Assembly: GCA_964640085.1 (NCBI GenBank)
Contig: CAZXFA010000003.1
Span: forward strand, 1-64,000
Direction of reading: 5' to 3'
Source of the DNA: CAZXFA01 sp964640085
GTDB lineage: Bacteria; Actinomycetota; UBA4738; HRBIN12
Length of the DNA: 64,000 nucleotides
Shown in pieces: positions 58,500 through 64,000 of this stretch (its first letter is position 1; every line of letters starts with the position of its first letter). The notes under the pieces were generated by a model, which was not told the DNA's origin, ran no database searches, and saw nothing but the letters and a program-made list of their open reading frames with translations. The translations under genes and the position numbers were made by a program.

Positions 58500-59581
58500 G
58501 ACCGCCTCCGGCCGCGGATCGCCAGCCCGACGGCCACCGGGAGCACGGCCTCGGTCTCCGCCTGCGCCTCGGCCGTCAGGTTCAGCTCGGACTTCGCGCG
58601 CTCGAAGAGGCGGCCGCGGTCCACCGCAACCGGGATCCGCTGCTGCAGCAGCTCGAGGAACCCCCCCAGCTCCGATCCGCCGCCGGTCACCACGACCCGA
58701 GCGATCCGGGCCCCGGGGACCTGGGCCGCATAGAAATCGAGCGAAGAACGGACCTCGTCCACGAAGCTCCCGGCCCGGGTGAGGGCCAGGCGGCGGACAT
58801 CCTCGGCGGCGGGCAGCGCGACCGGCCGTCCGTCGGCGTCGACGGGCGGCGGGACCGCTTTGCCGCGCTTGAGGGACTCGGCGAGGTCCTGGTCCAACCC
58901 CAGGTCCCGAGCGATCGCGATCGTCACGTCCCGGCCACCGGAAGGGAGGATCCGGACGAACCGGGCCACGCTTCGGTCGTGGACGCAGATGCTGGTCACC
59001 TGAGCGCCGACGTCGATCACGGCCTCGTCCCCCGGCCCCTCGAGGTCCACCCCCTCGTCCCCCGCGCCCACCGCCCTGACCACCGCGAACGGCGTGAGAT
59101 CGATGCCCAGGGGCTCGAGCCCGGCGGCCAGAACCGCGTCGAGGAGCGAGCTGACCACGGCCTTGTGCGCGGCGACGAGCAGGATCCGCTGCATCCGCCG
59201 GCCGCCTTGATCCATCTCCCCGAGCGGGTCGAAGTCCAAGACCGCCTCGTCGGTCGCCATCGGGATGAACTCCTGTACCTGGAAGGAGATCGACTCTCGC
59301 AGCTCCTTCTCCGGGAGCCACGGCAGCGTGACCTCGCGCACCACCACGCGCTGGTTCCCGACGCCCAGGTACACCTGCTTCCCTTTCACCCCGCTGGCGC
59401 CCCAGAGCTCGCGGAGCGCCCCCGCCACGACCTCCGGCTGTCGGACCTCGCCCGCCTCGACGGCCCCCGGCGCCAGCGGGACCTGGCCGGCTCGAACGAC
59501 CACCGGCACGTCGCCCGCGGCTACCTCCGCCACGCGGACGGCGGTGGAGCCCACGTCCACCCCGACCCTGGTCCTGGCCAC
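58496..59581 (-). CDS. pilM: Type IV pilus assembly ATPase PilM
   Basis: A 361-residue actin-like protein (FtsA-like fold). The nucleotide motifs are VGVDVGSTAVRVAEV (phosphate 1), EAVIDVGAQVTSICV (phosphate 2) and ARVVVTGGGSELGGF (adenosine). The pilN-binding groove region is conserved. The GTG at 59581 abuts the HTH gene stop. It starts the pilM-N-O-P-like set; pilB, pilC, pilT and pilins are not in the window. Confidence 0.92.
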   Translation of the reverse strand: MARTRVGVDVGSTAVRVAEVAAGDVPVVVRAGQVPLAPGAVEAGEVRQPEVVAGALRELWGASGVKGKQVYLGVGNQRVVVREVTLPWLPEKELRESISFQVQEFIPMATDEAVLDFDPLGEMDQGGRRMQRILLVAAHKAVVSSLLDAVLAAGLEPLGIDLTPFAVVRAVGAGDEGVDLEGPGDEAVIDVGAQVTSICVHDRSVARFVRILPSGGRDVTIAIARDLGLDQDLAESLKRGKAVPPPVDADGRPVALPAAEDVRRLALTRAGSFVDEVRSSLDFYAAQVPGARIARVVVTGGGSELGGFLELLQQRIPVAVDRGRLFERAKSELNLTAEAQAETEAVLPVAVGLAIRGRRRS

Positions 59582-59955
59582 CTAGGCCCCTTCCACCTGA
59601 CGCTCGTACAGGTACTGGTCAACGTCCGACTCGCGGATCCGGTAGTTCTTCCCCACCCGGATCGCGGCGAGCTCGCCGCTCTTGATCAGCCGGTACACGG
59701 TCATGTTCGACACGCGCATCGTNNNNNNNNNNNNNNNNNNNNNNNNNNNNNNNNNNNNNNNNNNNNNNNNNNNNNNNNNNNNNNNNNNNNNNNNNNNNNN
59801 NNNNNNNNNNNNNNNNNNNNNNCGAGCTCGCCGCTCTTGATCAGCCGGTACACGGTCATGTTCGACACGCGCATCGTCGCGGCGACCTCGGCCACCGTGA
59901 GCAGGCGGTCGCCGGCCCGCCGCCCGCTCCATCCGCTCCCTCCCCGTCGCGCCAC
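59582..59955 (-). CDS. BldC/MerR-like small HTH protein (interrupted by the assembly gap)
   Basis: A small winged-helix DNA-binding protein of the excisionase/BldC type. Readable parts are DRLLTVAEVAATMRVSNM at one side of the gap and TVYRLIKSG ... AAIRVGKNYRIRESDVDQYL on the other. The 55 bases before the gap (59668-59722) are identical to the 55 after it (59823-59877). Removing the 100 N and one copy leaves 219 bp, an intact 72-codon gene plus stop. So the gap is probably a failed contig join rather than missing DNA. The GTG start is at 59955. It lies directly upstream of pilM and may control it. Confidence 0.75.
59723..59822. other. Assembly gap (100 N) with 55-bp flanking overlap
   Basis: Exactly 100 unknown bases, the conventional placeholder length. 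The flanks share an exact 55-base overlap, a typical graph k-mer size. The near-identical neighbouring HTH gene (47-base identical runs) could have confused the assembler. Confidence 0.95.
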
Positions 59956-59969
59956 CGATCGCTCCCCGA

Positions 59970-60179
59970 CTAGACCGACCTCTCCGACAAGTACCGGTCC
60001 ACGTCGGACTCGCGGATCCGGTAGTTCTTCCCCACCCGGATCGCGGCGAGCTGCCCGCTCTTGATCAGCCGGTACACGGTCATGTTCGACACGCGCATCG
60101 TGGCCGCCACCTCACCAACGGTGAGGAGCCGGTCACCCACGAACGGTCGCCGCTTTCCCATCTGCCACAACCCCCACAT
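59970..60179 (-). CDS. BldC/MerR-like small HTH protein, tandem copy
   Basis: A 69-residue HTH protein, 48 of 52 core residues identical to its neighbour (DRLLTVGEVAATMRVSNM, then YRLIKSGQLAAIRVG and IRESDVDRYLSER). The recognition helix VSNMTVYRLIKSG is the same in both, so both should bind the same DNA. The start may be ATG 60179 or 60161; neither has a good Shine-Dalgarno. Direct repeats of CATCTG(C/T)CACA overlap this region. BldC-type proteins bind head-to-tail on direct repeats, so autoregulation is likely. A phage excisionase role is less likely, as no integrase is near. Confidence 0.85.
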   Translation of the reverse strand: MWGLWQMGKRRPFVGDRLLTVGEVAATMRVSNMTVYRLIKSGQLAAIRVGKNYRIRESDVDRYLSERSV

Positions 60180-60204
60180 CTGTCACATCTCACACATGTG
60201 CCAC
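60159..60204 (-). repeat. 9-bp-phased direct repeats at the HTH2 start (operator candidate)
   Basis: Four related units on the plus strand: CATCTGCCACA (60159), CATCTGTCACA (60177), CATCTCACACA (60186) and CATGTGCCAC (60195), spaced 18, 9 and 9 bp. A further ACATCTGTC lies at 60267-60275, touching the -35 of the promoter. The regular phase fits a head-to-tail oligomeric regulator such as BldC. Confidence 0.5.
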
Positions 60205-60251
60205 GGATGCACCGTCTTGCCTCATGACAACCTCGAACCCTGGGGTCTCGC

Positions 60252-60280
60252 ACCGTAACAAGTGCAACATCTGTCGTCAA
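60252..60280 (-). promoter_or_regulatory. Promoter of the HTH-pil operon
   Basis: TTGACG (60275-60280), 17-bp spacer, TACGGT (60252-60257) on the minus strand. It lies in a locally AT-richer 219-bp gap (60180-60398) that also has a TGCCGA/TCGGCA hairpin at 60291-60305, possibly ending the pilD transcript. Confidence 0.6.
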
Positions 60281-60398
60281 TCACCCCTTTTGCCGACTTT
60301 CGGCACGATAGGCTAAATCTCATAGATGTAATTATCACTTCTTCTCAGGAGTCACGGGCCGTGACGAGTCCGGCGCCATCAGCCGCGCATCGACCGCC

Positions 60399-61187
60399 TC
60401 AGGACGTGACGAGTCTCAGGTAGACGTCCGCAACGGCAGGCGCCGCGAACACCGCGATCCCCGCTCCCACGGCGATCGCCGGCCCGAAGGGCAGGGCGGT
60501 CTTGCGGCTCGCACCGGCGAGCAGTGCGACGATCGCGGCCACTCCCCCCACGAGGATGGCGGTTCCGGCGGCCACGCCGACGAACCGGAGACCCAGCCCC
60601 CCGAGCGTCAGGCCGACGAGGGCCGCGAGTTTCACGTCGCCCATCCCCATCCCGCGAGGAGAGATGAGGGCCACGACCAGCATCCCGCCGCCGTAGGCGA
60701 GGAACCCGATCGCGGCGCGGAGCGCGTCGATCCCTCCACCGGCGAGGTCGGCCACGATCACGTAAGTAGCCGTCAGCAGGAGGGCCGGATAGACGAGCCG
60801 GTTCGGGATGATGTGGTGGCGGACGTCGATCACGGTGATGGCCACCAGCAGCCCCAGGAAGGGCGCCAGGAGCACGGCTCTCCAGGGAGCTTCGAACCAC
60901 AGGGCGACCGCGACGAACAAAGCACCACACGCGAGCTCGGTCAGCGGGTACACGACGGAGATCCTGGCGCCGCACGCCCGGCACCGTCCACGGAGCAGGA
61001 GCCAGGAGACCACGGGGACGTTGTCGCCTGCCCGGATCGCGGTCCCGCAGCTCGGACATCGGGACCGAGGCCGGACGAGCGACTCGCCGCGGGCCGCACG
61101 ACGGATCGCCACGGTGAGGAAGCTGCCGAACGCGAGGCCGGTCGGCAGGGCGATCAGGACCCGGAGCGCGACGTCGTAGCCCGTCAT
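60399..61187 (-). CDS. pilD: Prepilin peptidase (type IV leader peptidase)
   Basis: A 262-residue polytopic aspartic protease. It has the N-terminal CPSCG and CRACG pairs of the methylase/zinc domain and the two catalytic aspartates in IDVRHHIIPN and GMGDVKLAA. It cuts and methylates prepilins. ATG 61187 was chosen (MTGYDVALRVLIALP). The substrate pilins are not in the window. Upstream is a decayed pilus-protein remnant whose last frame overlaps this start as ATGA. Confidence 0.93.
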   Translation of the reverse strand: MTGYDVALRVLIALPTGLAFGSFLTVAIRRAARGESLVRPRSRCPSCGTAIRAGDNVPVVSWLLLRGRCRACGARISVVYPLTELACGALFVAVALWFEAPWRAVLLAPFLGLLVAITVIDVRHHIIPNRLVYPALLLTATYVIVADLAGGGIDALRAAIGFLAYGGGMLVVALISPRGMGMGDVKLAALVGLTLGGLGLRFVGVAAGTAILVGGVAAIVALLAGASRKTALPFGPAIAVGAGIAVFAAPAVADVYLRLVTS

Positions 61188-61687
61188 GGTGCGCCGAACG
61201 CTACCGCAGCCCTCCGATCGGTGAGCCCCCTGGGCGTTCCGAACCTCGCGGATGTAGGCGATGTCCTGCTCGAACCCCACGATCTCGGCCCCGGGACCTC
61301 GATCGGCTTGTAGTTCATGTTGAACTGGTTCCCGACCTCGACCGTCTGTGCGACGACCTGCCCGCTGAACGCGGAGTTGTTGTTCAGCACCTGCGTGATG
61401 CAGGGGGTGTAGACGAACGTCTCGACCAGGCTGTTGAACGCCACCGCGTTCTCGATCCGGATGTCCTGCGTGGGGCACGGGGGAGATCCCGCATCCGGCC
61501 AGGAGCTCATGAGGATCAGGTTCCGTGTCGATCCGACGCCATCCCACCCGGCGTTGGTCCGCGGGAGGATCGAACCCCTCGTGACGATCGCGAGGTCGGC
61601 GTCCAGCGAAACCGTCACATCGTTGCTGTTCACGTGCTGGCACGTGTCGTCGATGTGCACGACCACCCCTCGATACGCCGCGCACAT
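61188..61687 (-). pseudogene. Truncated and frameshifted pilus-associated (PilX-like) gene remnant
   Basis: A minus-strand frame reads GVVVHIDDTCQHVNSNDVT ... VTRGSILPRTNAGWDG ... NNNSAFSGQVVAQTVEVGN, like the C-terminal half of actinobacterial PilX-like surface proteins. The start of the gene is missing: nothing homologous precedes 61687. Near the end the frame shifts by one base at a C run on the plus strand (61289-61292): the continuation AEIVGFEQDIAYIREVRN is in another frame that runs straight into pilD. Either a real pseudogene or one indel error plus a 5' deletion. No other gene is seen in 61688-61823. The family assignment is from pattern memory and moderate. Confidence 0.6.
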
Positions 61688-61823
61688 GGCTGACGCCGGC
61701 CGCCACGGCGGCCGCGACGGCGTCGAAGTCTTCCATGAGCGTGCTCATCCACTCCATCGGGAGGACGCTACCGTCGCTTGAGGCGGCGTCCGTCGGACCG
61801 GGGACGGTCGGGGCGGACGGGCC

Positions 61824-62714
61824 CTACGGACCGGCCGAAGGTCCTCCCCCGCCCGTCGGAGCGAGCCCGGCCAACGCGGCCGCCGACATCGCATCCAGCG
61901 GCGGGATCCGACCCGTCCAGATCCGGAACGACAGCGCCGCCTGCTGGAGCAGGAGCCCGAGCCCGCCGAACGCGGTGGCGCCGGCGGTCCGCGCCGCCGC
62001 GAGGAGCGGGGTCAGGCTCGGCCGGTAGAGGAGGTCGACGGCCAGGACCTGCGGTCCCAGCGGCGGGAGCGGGAGCTGCTCGCCCCGTCCGCCGAGCGGG
62101 GTCGCGTTGACGACCAGGTCGCAGACGGCCTCGGGGGCTCGATCGAGGGGGATCACGTCCACCCCCGTCCCCAGTCGCTCGACCGTCGCGGTGAGGGGCG
62201 CGGCACGCTCGGGCTCGCGGACGGCGACGGTGAGCTCGGTCAGACCGGAGCGCGCCAGGGCCAGCGCGCAGGCTCGAGCGGCGCCTCCGGCTCCGAAGAG
62301 CAGAGCCCTGCGACCGGCGGCGTCGAACCCGGCGTCGTCGCGCAAGAAACGCTCGAAGCCGGGGACGTCGGTGTTGTGGCCTGTCAGCCCCTGCGGCCCC
62401 ACCTCGATGGTGTTCACCGCTCCCAGCAGGCGCGCATCCTCTGACACGTCCGTGAGCAGCTCGGCGCACGCGATCTTGTGTGGCATCGTCACGTTGGCCC
62501 CGACCAGACCGAGCGCCCGGAGGCCGGCGAGCGCGTCGGCCGTCGCGTTCGGCGGCACGGGCAGGGGCACGTACGCCCAGTCCATGTCTAGGGCGAGGAA
62601 CGCCGCGTTGTGGATCACCGGCGACAGGCTGTGGGCGACCGGCCAGCCGATCACGCCGACCACCCGCGTGGTTCCGCGCAGCCGCGGAGGGGGGTCGACG
62701 TCGGGTGGCCTCAC
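61824..62714 (-). CDS. aroE: Shikimate dehydrogenase
   Basis: A 296-residue NADPH-dependent enzyme. The substrate site has GWPVAHSLSPVIHNAAF and NVTMPHKI with the catalytic Lys; NTDVPGFERF and FGAGGAARACALAL form the cofactor site. The GTG at 62714 is used. It is separated from the other aro genes by the pil region and lies next to mltG, as in many Actinobacteria. Confidence 0.95.
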   Translation of the reverse strand: MRPPDVDPPPRLRGTTRVVGVIGWPVAHSLSPVIHNAAFLALDMDWAYVPLPVPPNATADALAGLRALGLVGANVTMPHKIACAELLTDVSEDARLLGAVNTIEVGPQGLTGHNTDVPGFERFLRDDAGFDAAGRRALLFGAGGAARACALALARSGLTELTVAVREPERAAPLTATVERLGTGVDVIPLDRAPEAVCDLVVNATPLGGRGEQLPLPPLGPQVLAVDLLYRPSLTPLLAAARTAGATAFGGLGLLLQQAALSFRIWTGRIPPLDAMSAAALAGLAPTGGGGPSAGP

Positions 62715-62726
62715 CGACGGGCCTCC

Positions 62727-63797
62727 TCACTCATCGCAGCGGATCCGGTTCTGCTCGTGCTGTTCCAGCGTCGTGCCGAACTCGTGATGGCCGTCCTCGC
62801 CGCAGAGCACGTAGTAGAGGAACTCGGTGTCGGCCGGGTTCAGGGCGGCCTCGAGCGAGGCGTGGCCCGGGCTCGAGATCGGCGTCGGCGGCAGCCCCTC
62901 GTTGATCCGCGTGTTGTACGGGCTGTCGTACTCGAGGTCGGAGAACGACAGTTGGCCGTCGGGCGTGGGGTCGTCGTACAGGAGCGTCGCGTCGATCCCC
63001 AGGACCATCCCCAGCTCGAGGCGGTTGTAGATCACGCTTGCGATCACCGTCCGTTCCTCGGCGAGCTTGGCCTCCTCCTCGATCATCGACGCGATCACCA
63101 CCACCTCGTAGGGGGTGACGTCGAGATCCTCTGCGTTCTGCCAGGGCAGGTCCTCCGCGGCGCTCGCGAACTGGTCGAGGAGACGGCGGATCACCACCCG
63201 GGCGCTGGTCTCCCCTTCGACGAACTCGTAGGTCTCGGGGAACAGGAACCCCTCCAGGCTCTCGGCCCCCTCGGGCAGGTAGGGCGGGAGCGACCAGTCC
63301 TTCCTGCCGGCCGCCCGCAGGAAGCGCCGGGCCGGGATCCCCAGGTCCTCCTCCACGCGCTCGGCGATCTGTGTGAGCCGGTAGCCTTCCGGGATCGTCA
63401 GCCGAACGGCCGGGACCGGCTCGGGCGGCGTGGTCAGCACGTCGAACGCCTCGGTCGGCGTCATGTTCGTGGTGAGCTCGTACGTCCCGGCCCGGATCTC
63501 GTTCTCGCGGCCGTCGCGGCGCAGGAGCCACTTGGTGACCAGTCCGCACCGGACCACGTCCCGCTCGTGGAGCGCGTCCACGACCTGTGAACCGGTCATC
63601 CCCTCTGCGACCTCGAACGTGAGCGGCTCCCGGGGTCCACCGGCTCCCTGGCACCAGGAGTAGTAGCGGATCGATGCGTAGGCGATGCCGGCGAGCAGCA
63701 AGAGCAGCACGATGCCGATCCGGAGCCACCGGTTCCCGCGCCGTGGAGCCCGGTGGCGACCGGCGGCCTCGATCTCGGAGGGAGCGGTGTCCTGCAT
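62727..63797 (-). CDS. mltG: Endolytic murein transglycosylase MltG
   Basis: A 356-residue (361 from the alternative ATG 63812) membrane-anchored lytic transglycosylase that sets glycan strand length. One N-terminal membrane helix (LRIGIVLLLLLAGIAYASI) is followed by a LysM-like region and the YceG domain: VVIASMIEEEAK with the catalytic Glu, SVIYNRLELGMVLGIDATLLY and SPYNTRINEGLPPTPISSPG. The start at 63797 (MQDTAPSEIEAAG) is preferred because TATGCT lies ten bases upstream. Confidence 0.93.
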   Translation of the reverse strand: MQDTAPSEIEAAGRHRAPRRGNRWLRIGIVLLLLLAGIAYASIRYYSWCQGAGGPREPLTFEVAEGMTGSQVVDALHERDVVRCGLVTKWLLRRDGRENEIRAGTYELTTNMTPTEAFDVLTTPPEPVPAVRLTIPEGYRLTQIAERVEEDLGIPARRFLRAAGRKDWSLPPYLPEGAESLEGFLFPETYEFVEGETSARVVIRRLLDQFASAAEDLPWQNAEDLDVTPYEVVVIASMIEEEAKLAEERTVIASVIYNRLELGMVLGIDATLLYDDPTPDGQLSFSDLEYDSPYNTRINEGLPPTPISSPGHASLEAALNPADTEFLYYVLCGEDGHHEFGTTLEQHEQNRIRCDE

Positions 63798-63807
63798 CCG
63801 GGGAGGC

Positions 63808-63813
63808 AGCATA
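63808..63813 (-). promoter_or_regulatory. Candidate -10 (TATGCT) upstream of mltG
   Basis: TATGCT lies ten bases before ATG 63797 and overlaps the alternative ATG 63812. Same leaderless pattern as elsewhere in the window. Confidence 0.35.
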
Positions 63814-63855
63814 CCGACGCACGCCGTGGGGCTGCCTCGGCACCCCGATGCGCCG

Positions 63856-64000
63856 TCAGGTCTCCCGGGTGGCGTCGAGCCAGGACTGCAGGATCACGGT
63901 GGCTGACGAGCGATCGACCGAGCGTCGCCGCCTCGAGCCCCGGACACCAGCCTCTCGCAGGGCCCGTTCGGCCTCTACGGTCGAAAGACGCTCGTCGTGC
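63856..64000 (-). CDS. ruvX: Holliday junction resolvase-like protein RuvX/YqgF (partial, 5' end off the window)
   Basis: The last 47 residues of a RuvX (YqgF) homolog: DERLSTVEAERALREAG, then an Arg-rich segment and SSATVILQSWLD. The conserved DER-S-T motif and the terminal D-x-A-A/S-A-x-x-ILQ-x-L pattern are present. The stop TGA is at 63856-63858. The ruvX-mltG-aroE order supports it. The protein processes 16S rRNA or Holliday junctions. Confidence 0.9.
   Translation of the reverse strand, partial: HDERLSTVEAERALREAGVRGSRRRRSVDRSSATVILQSWLDATRET

Noticed and set aside
59582..60179. Phage excisionases marking a prophage or integrative element
   Set aside because: The HTH proteins belong to the broad excisionase/BldC fold, but there is no integrase, phage structural gene or attachment site nearby.
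60240..60398. Cyclic di-GMP riboswitch before the pilus genes
   Set aside because: The AAAGGGG and hairpin region looked suggestive, but the conserved GEMM-I core blocks are not present.
1..64000. tRNA, rRNA, CRISPR arrays and insertion sequences
   Set aside because: Reading both strands for T-loop-like, spaced-repeat and transposase patterns gave nothing convincing; weak chance matches lie inside conserved genes. No covariance-model search could be run.

Overview
The window reads as chromosome of a very GC-rich actinobacterium-like organism, probably an uncultured lineage (metagenome-type assembly with one 100-N gap). The main evidence is the gene order ruvX-mltG-aroE ... aroC-aroK-aroB-aroQ-pepP-efp-nusB ... 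pyrR-pyrB-pyrC-carA-carB-pyrK-pyrD-pyrF-mihF-gmk-rpoZ-coaBC-metK-priA-def-fmt-rsmB-rpe ... ribD-ribE-ribBA-ribH, which is the classic actinobacterial core block. An actinobacterial integration host factor (mIHF) and a PriA with no ATPase motifs agree with this. Almost everything is on the minus strand, so the blocks below run from high to low coordinates when transcribed.

Left part (1-13.5 kb), accessory: an oligopeptide/nickel-type ABC transporter (dppA-dppB-dppC, cut by the left edge), a divergent UbiX-like flavoprotein, an MFS transporter, a PNPOx-fold protein, an NTF2-like/APH-kinase fusion, a true UbiX, a VOC protein, a three-subunit molybdenum hydroxylase (coxM/coxS/coxL-like, not form I CO dehydrogenase) and a UbiD decarboxylase. 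UbiX, UbiD and the hydroxylase together suggest prenyl-FMN-dependent catabolism of an aromatic or heteroaromatic acid. 13.5-31 kb: tyrS with an altered HIGH motif; a plus-strand class A PBP with PASTA domains; mpg-polX-argF; the infC-rpmI-rplT translation operon running into an unusual TrmH-histidine-kinase fusion and pheST; then the riboflavin operon behind a clear FMN riboswitch.

31-51 kb: a GGDEF response regulator, rpe, rsmB, fmt, def, priA, metK, coaBC, rpoZ, gmk, mihF, then the complete UMP biosynthesis operon with nearly all junctions as 4-nt stop/start overlaps. That operon begins with a TTG-started pyrR whose leader carries a PyrR-binding-loop hairpin just upstream of the Shine-Dalgarno. 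51-64 kb: tatA (inverted relative to its neighbours), nusB-efp-pepP-aroQBKC, a partial type IV pilus operon (pilM-N-O and a PilP-like protein), two tandem BldC/MerR-like HTH genes with the assembly gap inside one, a prepilin peptidase, a decayed pilus-protein remnant, aroE, mltG and the end of ruvX.

Most noteworthy: (1) a ~97-bp interspersed repeat inserted in frame, in the same reading frame, in both priA and carA, like the palindromic protein-coding repeats of Rickettsia; (2) the TrmH-kinase fusion with a degenerate ATP site; (3) an N gap flanked by an exact 55-bp overlap, which when collapsed restores a 72-residue HTH gene; (4) infC without any ATG/GTG/TTG start; (5) a repeated TANNNT-7-to-10-nt-ATG arrangement implying leaderless starts; (6) 9-bp-phased direct repeats at the HTH genes. 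No tRNA, rRNA, CRISPR array, prophage or insertion sequence was seen.
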